A DNA stretch of 64,000 nt from Polyodon spathula (Eukaryota > Chordata > Actinopteri > Acipenseriformes > Polyodontidae). The notes beneath the pieces are model-generated. The model had not been told where the DNA came from. It saw nothing but the letters and a program-made list of their open reading frames with translations, and made no database searches. The translations under genes were made by a program, and so were the position numbers. The stretch is taken from NCBI RefSeq assembly GCF_017654505.1, contig NC_054547.1:24495975-24559974 (forward strand). The letters are read 5' to 3'. Below, piece after piece: positions 11,234 through 23,094 of this stretch (within the stretch, counting starts at the first letter, position 1; each line of letters begins with the position of its first letter).

Positions 11234-13272
11234 CTACAACACAGAATAGCGATGGTTGGATTAGAAATATTGGACACCTGCGAAATGCCACTGTAAATAC
11301 AGAACCAGGTACCAACATGTAATTACATAACACTGAAGAAATCATACAATTTAATTTCCTTTGTGCCAGTATTCCTTCAAGGTGGCATATTACAAATTGT
11401 CAGTTGTTTAACACTACGCCCTGTATGCATACTTTCTTATATATAGTTTTAATTTACAATTTAAAGTTTACCTGAATCAAATGGTTTTGCGAGTGGTAAT
11501 GAAAATACCTTCATTACCATAATTCCAGAAGGGTCATAAAGTTGGAGAGTAAATAACGTGAAGTTATAGCAAAGCGTGGGTGAACAGAAGGGGTGGACAA
11601 TTGATACATAATAAAATCAATACGTACAAGGGTTTAAGTTCACTGAATTAAATACTCACCCTTTTACACTGGTACAGCAACAACTGAAAGAGCAGAAAAA
11701 AGGTTTGAATTACTGAATTCTAGGTTACAAAATAAGGGATGATGGAGATGGTTCTTGCATTCTCAAACATTTAAGGCATACATTTGATTTGCACTGCATC
11801 CGTCATTAAATGTACTACATTCATGTTATTCGCTAGCTTTAAGTAATGCTTTTGTGCACACATGAAATCGCCACCCCACCAGCACAGCTATGGATAACAC
11901 TGGTATCCAGTTTCACATTATACCTTGATTTGTTCTTAGCTGGAAGAGAAACTATTTAACTGCAGTTCCAGTAATAAAACTACTAAAATGAATTTAACAA
12001 GAGTAACTGAAACTGGAGTGTAGAACCATCAATGCATCCTTTACCAGGTACCCAGACAAGTCACACATTACACTTCCATGGCTCAAGTACAATATTAGAG
12101 TCATCAGTAACATGAAACAGTATATCACCTCTTTGGGTAATTTGCAGCGTATCAATTTGATCGTATCAGGAACAGCAGTTAAACCAGATGAAGGTTAGTA
12201 CTAATTGCAGGGTACTAAACCAGAGCCTTGGTACAAAGTTCCACACTAAGTGGGTTAAGCTAGTCCTATGAGGTTACCTTGTTAGTCTGCTTGCTCTGTA
12301 TAGCTCCCATTCTCAATATGGGTTTAGTAGAGTAACACACAAAAACGACGTTCCTTCTGGTTGTATCACATCAGACTTGAATATTCTACAACAATTCAAC
12401 CCTAAAAAATGTTTACTGTGTAATTGGCATACCTCTGTGCTCCCTGCATACCGGTGCTTTCACTAAGCAATTATACTGGGCTAGATTACAGCAGCCTTAC
12501 CACAAACCTAACATGTATTTTCTATGTTCTAAACCTTAGACCAAATATGCAGAGTATATAGGAATTAATTTAAAAAGTAAACTGCAGAAGTACACACACA
12601 CTAGTCATGTAGATTTTAAAATAGAACTAACTATATAAAACTGTATAATCAGTGGGGGAAATAACCTAGTCTAATAGGTGCACTTCTATCCATAATAAAT
12701 GCTTCTTGAAACAGTACAATAGCCTGTTTTTCCATACAACAGGGTGCTTGTTTACATGGACTTAGTTTCTTAAAAGAACTGTTACTGATCGTTTTATACA
12801 ACTTCAACTAAACTGGATCTTGTGATTAGTACACTTCAACTGAATCCAGTTTAGCTATGAGATTTTCTTGTCCTGGAGTTAATTCGTTTTAGTGGAGTAA
12901 ACTATGAATAAAATTGACCCTTTGTTTTAAATACTACTTTGTACATCTGGGGTAGCCTTAACTACAATGTACAAGCCACCATACGTTTTACTATTAAATG
13001 TGGAAAAAACGAGACATGGGTTCTATATGTATTCGTGGCATGCGAACATACCAACAAGAGTTTTAGAAACCTATTACGTGCATGCGAATATACAACTTTA
13101 AACTACAGGAGGATTACAGACTTTTTATTGTGAAATTAAAATAGTGCAACAAAACTAGCAAGCAGCAAGTTAGAAAAGTGTCTTTTCTAAACCTAAACTT
13201 TGTGTCGTAAATAGCAGCAATTCGTTATCCAGTTCATCCTGCTTTAGTGAAACGGGGTTAGGTAAGGGAAGT

Positions 13273-13299
13273 TGGTGGCTGAAGGTTCGTCAGCCACCA
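13273..13299. other. Perfect 10-bp hairpin in the HDLBP 5' intron
   Basis: TGGTGGCTGA pairs with TCAGCCACCA around a 7-nt loop. It does not match a tRNA or a snoRNA box pattern I can name. Confidence 0.5.
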
Positions 13300-14764
13300 C
13301 AAAAGCTAAGAGAAAGTTAGAGCTTTAAGACTTGATGTTTTTAAACAACTCGAACATCTACATGAGCCCAGCCGACAAAACTTTGACCAAGTCAGAGTTA
13401 TGGCCCGCTGAGTATATGGGTGTCCCTCGAAATTACTATGCTTAAGGAGAAATGTTTAAATCAACCTTGTCTACAAATGCTGTACCAAAACAGACATTTT
13501 TTTTGTTTAAATCATAAGTGTACAGTAATGTCAGCTTTCGCAAAACAATCGTCTCATTCATAATTCGCCAATTTCAACAAATTAGTTTTAATCCACGTTT
13601 CGAAGGGTTTGCTAGACAAAAGTACATTGAAGATATTTCGTAGCCTACACGTCAGTTAAAGGTGAAAGTAAATGACCCAAAAAACGACGATTATACGAAA
13701 GGAACGTCAAACCAAGTTGAGATGGATAGTTATCGATATTCTGAATGCATTTCCGGGAGAGATCAAGTAAACCAGCCAATTTTTTTTTTTTTAATAATCC
13801 TCTGGCCCCATTAAATATGCAGACTGCCAGCTCAGCACGTCTACGGCGTTCTAATAACTTAAACTTCGCACGGGACAGCAGCCGATATACACTCAGCACA
13901 AAATGTTACAGTATCCTAAGCTTAGTCATGGATGTCTTCATTTACATTTGAATTTGATCAAATTCCATGTAAAAATTGGAATTCCATCTAAATGACGCCA
14001 TTTGATCCCCCAACCACACCGTACTCTAGCAGTTCACAAAATCGAATACAGCATTACCAGTCATTAAAAGCCAATTCATGCAATATAAAAATTTAGTATT
14101 TTTGAACTTGTTCTCAATTTAAATTTGGTTGGGTAAGAAATCAGCCAATACTAATACGACTACAATTAATAATACTCTTGCACTGAAGAAAACTGAACAA
14201 ACCAAAAACATTCGCAGTTAGAATCAAACACTTGATGAAAGCTTTTAAAAATATAAACAAACAATCAATTTGGGTAACTTATGAAAAGGTTAACTAAACT
14301 TTATATTTCCACATGCGCAGTGGTGACACGTAGCGATCTATTGAGATGAGACTCCATTACATTAGGAAACTACTTACCAATTTTAAAAGACATTAAAACA
14401 TGACCTTATCAAATTTTAAACGATAGCCATCGACTAAAATCACCCCGGATCAAAACTGTAAATAATTTTTTTTTTTTTTTTCTTCAGAAAGAGCAAAGTT
14501 AATTACAAGTAGCACCCAACAAAGTCCACGTAAGCAGTAGGGCAGATGGCTGGCTGTACAGTCTGGAGAAATTGACATGGAGTCGACATGGACATTTTAC
14601 TGAGAAAAAAAAAAAAAAAAAAAAAAAGGCCTCTAAAAAATAAATAAAAAACACATTTACAAACATCTTCCCATCGCTTTTCACAATCTCTGATAGTGAC
14701 ATTGAACATTTATGGTAGACATTTACTCCCCCTGGATAATATTGTGTAAATATTTCTGACTTAC

Positions 14765-14822
14765 TTTGTGTTGGTGTTCCTGTCAGACCTCTCCGGCGGA
14801 GAAGCTTTGAAACTCCAATTGT
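14765..14822 (-). other. HDLBP: Probable HDLBP non-coding first exon
   Basis: On the minus strand the sequence about 30 nt below a TATA box runs to a strong donor, CACAAA|GTAAGT (intron begins at 14764). This fits a short 5' UTR exon joining to the start-codon exon at 10216. The transcription start is inferred from the TATA spacing only. Confidence 0.5.
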
Positions 14823-14848
14823 AAGAGGGTGGCCGTGGAGTCTGCCTG

Positions 14849-14891
14849 ATTTATACAGGAACTAGGCCTCCAATCACGCAGAGACACGTCA
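14849..14891 (-). promoter_or_regulatory. Probable HDLBP promoter: TATA, inverted CCAAT and CRE-like site
   Basis: Reading the minus strand, TGACGTGT (14891-14884) resembles a CREB/ATF half-palindrome. It is followed by ATTGG (inverted CCAAT, 14874-14870) and TATAAAT (14855-14849). Order and spacing are those of a classical core promoter directed toward HDLBP. Confidence 0.5.
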
Positions 14892-15090
14892 GAGCCTTTG
14901 CGTTGGTAAATTGCTTACATGTATCTTTAAAGAAAGTACACATTAAACACATACACCTAACTCTTACAGGAAGATATAGTGGGAAACGCAAACACATGGT
15001 TTGATTTGATACCGGATGTGGGTCCTAGTGACAAGCATTCTACAGACCAGAGAGGCTTTTGCAAAGCTGTTTTGATCACATATGTTAACA

Positions 15091-15091
<1 letters not shown>

Positions 15092-15132
<41 letters not shown>

Positions 15133-15154
15133 TATAATATATATAATATATATC
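15092..15154. repeat. AT microsatellite, partly palindromic
   Basis: A (TA)n run is followed by interrupted TATATTATAATATATA sequence that can fold on itself. Confidence 0.9.
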
Positions 15155-18007
15155 TCAATTCGAGGTGCGCTGTCAAAGTCTTCACAAGGTGCGCTGTCAA
15201 TGTCCTCTAATAAATATAATAAAATTTTAAAACAGATATTTTGCAGACGTCTTGCCTCTTTATTTTTGTGTTAATTAATGTTAATAAGGTCAATAAATCA
15301 CTTATAATCACCCAGAATGATTCATACAGAGTAAAGGGGTGGGTATTGTTGTTGTTAAGTTGTTGAAGATAAAATAAGTAAATGTCTTTATTTTACACAT
15401 CTGACTCATTATGTCAAGTCCCGTTACCGGCGTCCATTTAAAAAAAAAAAAAAACTTTAGTTTTACATTGTTTTGCCATATCTTTGACTGAGACCATGTT
15501 TACAAACCATTTGATCAGCTACGCCTTTCCCTTTTCATTATGCCCCTGGGGATGTTTTGTTTTTGGTCACAAAAACTTCCATTTCTAGTTTGTTTTCTTT
15601 TAAGACAAATGTACCGTATTTACTGGTGACACTATGAATGATTCAGTTATGTTTAGATAACATCATATACCAATTCTTAAGCCTTGGGCCATACTTGCAG
15701 TATTGACAATGCTTTGCTTGTGGAAAAAAATAACAATAATGAAAAAAGTATTTTACAGAACTAACGAGAGGTATACCAGGGCTACTCATTTATCTCATGG
15801 GTTATTTACATGACCATAATGCTTTGTGTGCAGAGAAACCGTCAACTGTAGAAAACACCACAATGAGTTCTATAGGGTTGAACACAGGCTGGCATTAGGA
15901 ATACAGTCACTTACTGCATAACACAGTCAAGAGCACAGAAATACTACCCTATAAATCCCTTCAATTCTGAAATTTAAAAAAAGGAAAATCACATTTGCAT
16001 ATTTACTTCCACAACAAAGCACATTTATACATTGGAAATTAATCCCAATTTGTAAATGTACTCAAATTCCACCAATCATACTTTGGGCTGGATCCTGGAG
16101 TGATAATTGGGCCAGAGGAGTGTGAAAAACCAACACCCGTGCTCTCTGGTTCTGTAGACAGGGACATTATCCTCCTCCCAAAATTGTTGAAATTCAAAAG
16201 ACATTTTAGGATTATGTTGAAACAGGAGTCCAAATAGACAATCCAGTTATAATCTAATAGGAATTCAGACAAGGCAAAATACTTGGCATACATTAAGTGA
16301 TACAAGTGCAGTTTGTAGTTATCAATCCTAAGTGTGCTAGCTTGCTCCAGTCACTGCTATGGGAAATACTTGACCAGTTTACCAAGAGCAATTGACAACT
16401 TGCTGTTTAGACTCCAAGCCCAAGCATGGCCATTTGTCTTTTGACCATTGAACATAAAATTGTAGACTCAACACACGATGGCAGCATTGCACTATTTTTT
16501 TAATGAACTTGTTTTTATTCAATTTCTCTTCACAAACAGGGAACACTTCAACTGATCTGCAAAAACTCATGCAATGTTAATTGGGACTGCGTGATGTGTG
16601 CACTACAGAACTATAAGTATTTGTGGTAGTATTTCAGCTGGTTTCCAAAAGTGAAAGGTCACAGTCTGTTGAATTGATTTATTTCTACATTGATCAATAC
16701 ATGTAATTATTTACATTTATAAAGGGACATTACAGGATGCATGCAACACTGAAAACATCACTGAAAGGGTAAATGTTATCAAAAATATTTATAAAAACTT
16801 TAAATACCTTGATGGGCTTATTGAGTTATTTTATTTGTGAGATTAAATTTATGTGAGATACCTTGACCTCAATTTAGTTTCTTGGTTTATTTGTCTAGTT
16901 CTTGAGGTTGTAAAGAAAATAACATTAATCTTCTGTTGTGAAAGTAATTAATGAAGTTCTAGAGTGTTCTGAGCAGTTACTGTTACATGTTATTTTTACT
17001 AACATGATTGCTTTTGACAACATCAGTAACTGGAAAAATAAATGAAAATTAAAAAGAACATATAGCATAAAGTGCTCAGTCTCTGTATACAGCTAGGTCT
17101 GATATCTGAGCTTAAGTGGGTTTTTTTTTTTTTTTTTTTATCCATTTACTTGTGAACAGGCTATACTGCACAACCCTATAATCCTCTCAAATAACATAAC
17201 AAAGGCAATATGGTCAAAATAATCTGGGAGCAGAAAGATTCTTTTGGACTCACATGACAAACAGGAGATCTTGTGATATCCATAGATATCTGAAAATTAC
17301 TCCTTGCATTTCAAAGAAATTGTCACAGATACTGGTTATGATGTAGTAATACACCTTATTTTCTAATCGCCTATTTCTCACCCAGCGCGCTGGGCCTTAA
17401 TTCAATCATCAGGTTTTGCAAAAGTAAAATATGCTTTGCTTTTCAACTGTCAAGACCCCTCTGTCCTCTCTTGCTTTCCATGCTCTTTAAGCCTCATATC
17501 TGCTATTATCTGCTGCTACTATTTCACGTAACTATGTTACTATCATTATACACTTTCCACTGTATTTAGTGAACTATTTCATGTATTATGTACTTTCCCA
17601 CTGTATTTAATGCATTATGCTTTTTATTTATTTATTTTTACTGTATATCATGTATACTTTATCATATAAAATAAAAATTGATTGATTGATATACTTTATG
17701 AAACAAATCGTTCTTGTTTTTCGGGTGTGTTGTAACCCTGATGACATGTAATACAACTTGTTTTTGACGAAAGGTTCCCGGTTATTTGTTTTGAAAGTTC
17801 TATTTAAGATTTGGGTTCAGCAATATTTACAGTACAAAAACATAAAAAATAAAATACGTGCAACACGTGTATTGTATTCCAAACAACCACACTTTTTAAA
17901 ATACATTCATGCTATAAAATGAATAACCAGGGCACAGATGAGCCTTTAAGACAAAAAGTAAAAAGATGACCATCGTTAAGAACATACACAGTATTATTTA
18001 TCTTAGC

Positions 18008-18008
<1 letters not shown>

Positions 18009-18050
<42 letters not shown>
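18009..18050. repeat. CT/GA microsatellite just upstream of the SEPT2 5' exon
   Basis: A (TC)n tract ends right at the start of the inferred 5' UTR exon. GA/CT tracts often lie in vertebrate promoters, but no function is shown here. Confidence 0.9.
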
Positions 18051-18052
18051 AT

Positions 18053-18268
18053 CAGCAGCTGTAGCAGGCGATGCTGCTGCATTGTGGGCCTGTGGAGGAG
18101 CTTTCCCTCTGTGCATTCTGGGTTCCTCATGAGCGAAGCTGGCTCTTGTTCCCTCTCCGGAATCTGAGGAATTTGGGGTTTATTTTTTACAAACAAACAG
18201 AAGACCTATACGCCTCTTCTTACTAGTGCACGGGGTTCCCACGGAGTTGGAAGTAAGATTCAGATAAG
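18053..18268 (+). other. SEPT2: Probable SEPT2 5' UTR exon
   Basis: A GC-richer block ends at a strong donor, ATAAG|GTGAGT at 18268/18269, and lies upstream of the first coding exon on the same strand. The 5' edge is arbitrary. No TATA box was seen. The block contains upstream ATG codons. Confidence 0.45.
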
Positions 18269-19154
18269 GTGAGTTATTTAGAGTAACTGTAATTTGTGTT
18301 CACAAAGAAACACATTTGTAATGTTTAATATGCCTTTTCCTGTCACTTACACATAGCCATCATCACACAGTTGGTTTTGTCGTGTCAGACTGAGAGGACC
18401 ATCTATCTTATAATAAACATCATTATCAAGTTTGATAGCAAAAGATCGAAACTTTAGAAATTGTTTGTTTTGTATTTTAGTAATACCTGGTGATAAGAGA
18501 AAGGCATTTTGAACTGCGGTTAAAGGCGGATGTTGTAGAATAAAAAGGTGTTTACTAATATTTAAATAACGGATTTTAGCATTATGAGCTCGCTGATGAA
18601 TCATACACCAGATGCCAGAAATGAAATCATTTTTAAATTTTTAATAATACAACCAATTGTGTTAATTTTTTTTACAGTGTAATTTACAGTATTACAAATG
18701 TAATTGTGAATTAAAATTGGAATATGGGCAGGCTATTCTTCAATCTATATATTTAAAGACTTACTCGAGTTACACCCTTTAAAGTACGTGTCGTTTTTGA
18801 CTGGTATTGAACATTGGAATAATCTAGATGCAGTTACTGTGCTTCATACACATAGTAAATAATTACATTGTATTCACTTATACCAGCATGATTTATTTTG
18901 GACTGGGCGGTCTGTTAGGTCGACTAGAAAATGAGAGATGCCGCATCAGTATAAAAGTATAAAGTTGTTCAGCGTAACTTCGAACTGCAGACGTCTCCGT
19001 AAGACTGCCATTTTCTGAGTACTCCTCTGTACTGGATGAACCTCTGACCAGATACTTACATTTTAATATACAGTGCTCTATACCACAGAACCAGTTAATT
19101 AGCCATTCTTCAACTACAAGCATTTTGGAGTCCCAAAATAATATTTGATTAATA

Positions 19155-19317
<163 letters not shown>

Positions 19318-20189
19318 ATGTATATATAACATAGTGTGTGTCAATAATGGCAGTAATACAAGAAGGTTTTCCTCATCTATGCCAATTCATGTTTTCCATA
19401 TTGTGTTAATATTATATTTTTTATACTTTTCTCTGTATATTTCATTGCTTTGAACTTGTCCCTTCTCTGATTTTTCCATTTTGTTTTGTAATTTTTTTGT
19501 AAAAATGTTGCAGTAATCTAACATTCCTTCATGTTTGTATGTACAGTTAATAATACATTAAACAATGTTGTATGAATTGTTTGGACAATATGTGTTTTTT
19601 CTTTATTTTTTGTCAAAAACACGGTTGCCCCTTAGTTTTGCCGTCATTACCATCGCAAAGCATAAATTACAGAAAAATAAAGTTTTATAAAAATGTATAT
19701 TTGGTCACATGCAAATGAGGAAGACACAACAAAGTACATGGAGCCGATGGAGGGAGCGTCTTCATTTTATGTCGTTACTATGAAGAAAAATTTAAGGTAA
19801 ATATCTTCAATTATGGGGTTATGTTTATTACGTGTCATTACCAATCATGTTGTAACTTGTGTAAATTAATTACAATTTTAAATATATGGTATATTGTGAT
19901 AAAATTAAAGTTTACCAAGAGATACTTGTGCAGTATTATGTTGTAGGCCTGAAATCCTAGGTTTTAGGCCTAAAAAAGTGTTAAATGTCATTACCACAAC
20001 ATGTCACTACTGTCGCACATTAGTCCTGTCATGGTAATGACACCACCGTGCTGGTAATGACAATAATACAATTAATCAGTGTTATTATTGTGAATTATAT
20101 GAAGTTTATTGTGGAGAAAGGACATAAACTATACCTTAAAGGACCAATGTAAATGAATCTTAAAATGCCCCCCTTTTTTTCAGATTGTC

Positions 20190-20625
20190 ACTGATGTGTC
20201 TGGGGAAATAACTTGGAGGATTCTGAGGAGTTGTTTCTGCTCAAGTCCAGATTTCTGCAAATGTTTAAATCCTTGTACTGTTCTCATGTCAATGCCAGTG
20301 CACCACAATCAAGAACGGGAATGCACGACTGAAATTGTATCTAATAGGGATATCAGTGAATTGTAGGAAAGTGGTGTGTTGTTGTCTATGATGGTGATCC
20401 TTATCCTGGCATGCTAGCGATTCTGCTCAGATTAAAACAATGCATCATGTTGGCGTCAGTCGATTCTTTTGACCGATGAAAGATGATGTGATATGGTACA
20501 AACAAGAGAGCATTGTTGGTATAATTCCAGATCCGAAACCTGTCACAAAACGACATATGCAAATAGAGACCCAGGTCTGGCAGGAAATTTGTGCCTGCTT
20601 TGGATTCTAATTAATGTACCTCAGT
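20190..20625 (+). pseudogene. Broken transposon-like coding relic
   Basis: One frame reads KWCVVVYDGDPYPGMLAI, another D(V)IWYGTNK-like and KRHMQI pieces, with stops between. The pattern recalls the C-terminal part of uncharacterised fish transposon proteins, from memory only. Confidence 0.4.
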
Positions 20626-20719
20626 TGTCCAGGTTCATTATTTATTAATTTTGTTTGAAACAAAATGTCCACTGCAAGCAATACAGATAAAAAAATAAAT
20701 AAATAAAAATAAACAAGTT

Positions 20720-20940
20720 TAAAATGTTGTTCTAAGAATTACAATTTTAGTAACATTTGTAACGTAATTTTATGAATTCAACACACTAAAGACAGTACAG
20801 CTACAATTACCTCTAAGTTTGAGGTGCTGTTTTAAGAATTACAATTTTAGCAACATTTGTTATTTAATTTTATGAATTCAGTCAGTTCTGTTTTTAAAAA
20901 AAGTTTTAATTGTCACTAATGACAATAAAATGAATTGTAG
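20720..20940. repeat. Direct repeat, period about 107 bp
   Basis: TAAGAATTACAATTTTAG(T/C)AACATTTG followed by AATTTTATGAATTCA occurs twice (near 20733 and 20840). A weaker third copy lies near 20965. Confidence 0.6.
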
Positions 20941-22425
20941 GCTGTTTGGTCTGTTACTGTAGCAATTACAATTTTAATAACAGATATTTTTATGTTAAAG
21001 GTCATTCAAGGTATTTTTTATGCTTGTTTGTAACTTCCGCCACAAACACCCATTAACATTATGGTGTGAAAATAATACAAAGTAAATGTTTGTGTGTCAT
21101 TACCAGAACATTCCTGTCTACCAAAACGACTGTATCATTACCACGACAATCACATTTTTGGGATAATTAACTTATTTATGCTCCTAAAATACCTTATGTA
21201 TTATAGCCATGCTAAAAACCACCAGGTAAATATTAAGGTACTATTAGAAAAATGTTAGGAAAATAAAATTATATGTACAAAAAAAATCACATTTCTTAGA
21301 AAACAAATATAAAGTGTCATCTTTAATATTAAAAAGTATTTTTTAATGCAGTATCTCTTACCTTTACAAATAAATCTCTCTATTACATTAATTCTAATTT
21401 TATATATTTAATTAAAACAGACTTTTAGAATGGTGACGGTAATGAGATTTTTCTCAAGGACTTCATGAAAATGGCTTAAAGTGTATCCATTCTAAAATGA
21501 ATAAGTCACTGCTGATCATAGCATCCTTTTTGTAATAACTGTAGCTAAATATTAGAATTGATATATTCTATTTTGAACCACTTTTATTTGTAATCATTAT
21601 GTGGTGGCCAAAGTGCTTGTAGTTGAAGAATCACCCTAATACGGAGTGGTATGGCTCCAGTTTTCATTCTCGATTGGTAAACCAAACGATGTTACCTTAT
21701 GGATTGCTAATTCAGTATACATGAGTGCATCCCATACAGATTTTGTACTATATTTGAACAGTAGAGTGTTATTGTATGATTAAAATGGCACCCCCACCCT
21801 ACCCCACCTATCCCAAAGTTAATTGATTGTCAGCTGAATCATGGGATGATTTTAATAGTTCCAAGCACAGGTTGGAACACTTGTTAGCCAATGAGATTGC
21901 GCCCTCTGTTGTTTACCAATTTATACTATGTCACATTTTTACAGCTTACCCAATTGTGCTAATAGTTAGCTATTAGGACAGCTTTATTAGTTATTGGTAG
22001 TATCAAAATCTGGGAAAATAAGAAGTGGCTGGCTGTGTTATTTCACTCTTGCATAATTACATGTATTTTGGTTTACTCTTTAATGATACTGAGATGATAA
22101 CATGAGCCTCCATTTTTTTTGTCTAGTTTGTCACATTTAAGCTAGCAACCCCCGTGAGGGGAGCTTTAAAGATTTCTGTAAATCCACCACTGTGGTATCT
22201 TTTAAACTGTGTCAGATGCCAAAATATATGTATACAAACAAAACAGTCTCGTTTTTAAGGTGTCTTCTGGAAAATACAGATTATCACCGATTAAAATAGC
22301 CACGTATTTAAATACATGTGAGCTACCAGCATTGCACAGCACTGTGTGGTTACGGTTTGTGTTTGTTTTGTGCTCCATCAGTGCACCTTTAAAAAGCATG
22401 TTGTTTTCTGTATCAGAAATGAGAA

Positions 22426-22428
<3 letters not shown>

Positions 22429-22477
<49 letters not shown>
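22429..22477. repeat. AT microsatellite
   Basis: (AT)n run of about 49 bp in the SEPT2 intron. Confidence 0.95.
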
Positions 22478-22479
<2 letters not shown>

Positions 22480-23052
22480 AAAACCTCATTATTCTCTGCC
22501 TTGTGAGTTTATGTTTTTATCTTTGAACTATAGTTTTGAGCACCCACAGGTTTCTGTAAAGATTTAGTATTTCATGCACCAACTTTAGTGACCAAATTAC
22601 TAAACCTTTTAGTAGCAAAGGTTGCATCTCAACATTAGTTAGAATATGAATGAATGTGTATTCCTTCAGTTTGAATAATATGAATGTGCATTCCTTCAGT
22701 TCAGAGGCTGCACACCTTGAAGTAAGAGGCGGATGTTTCTAGTCTAAATGTATAAATGTATTACAAATGCCCATATTCATTTTTACAATTATTATTTAGT
22801 ATTCTAAAATTTGCAAAAACATGTAAGTATTTAAATGTAAGAAAAAAGAAAGGTTTCTTAAATGTATACTGTAGGGGCTCTAGATGTTAGAGCATTTAGG
22901 ACTTGCTGTCCATCTGTTTGAAATGGGTACATGGTGTAGACAAAGCATTTACTTTTTAAACCAATAAAAAATAAAAAGCATACATTTCAAGCTGATGCAT
23001 GTGTGATATCAAAACTCTGAAATTACAGTACACTGTTTTTTATTGTCTTTAG

Positions 23053-23094
23053 GTTGAAACGCAGTTTATAATGTCTCAAGCTGACAAACTGAAG
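23053..23094 (+). CDS. SEPT2: SEPT2 coding exon 1 (CDS from 23071)
   Basis: Acceptor TTGTCTTTAG, 18 nt of UTR, then ATG and eight codons MSQADKLK. Donor is AAG|GTAAGC. Confidence 0.88.

Larger units (their letters stand above)
10217..14764. other. HDLBP 5' intronic region
   Basis: Stretch between the start-codon exon and the probable first exon. It contains a possible UTR exon (11162-11233) and a strong hairpin (13273-13299). The block 10790-10970 is GC-richer than its surroundings and unexplained; an alternative exon there cannot be excluded. Confidence 0.5.
14892..18052. other. Intergenic spacer between divergent HDLBP and SEPT2
   Basis: Low-complexity AT-rich DNA with an AT microsatellite (15092-15154) and poly-T or poly-A runs. 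No gene recognised. Confidence 0.6.
19643..21446. repeat. Unclassified decayed element with an array of GTCATTACC motifs
   Basis: Exact GTCATTACC or its complement occurs at 19643, 19834, 19987, 20033, 20053 and 21096, with one-mismatch copies at 21134 and 21438. Between the motif clusters lies a broken plus-strand coding relic (about 20190-20625) containing GKWCVVVYDGDPYPG and later stops. About 107-bp direct repeats sit at 20720-20940. It looks like a degenerate transposon, but I cannot name the family. Confidence 0.5.

Noticed and set aside
17912..18196. Minus-strand open frame with an RE-repeat
   Set aside because: Shadow of the CT/GA microsatellite and of the SEPT2 5' UTR exon.
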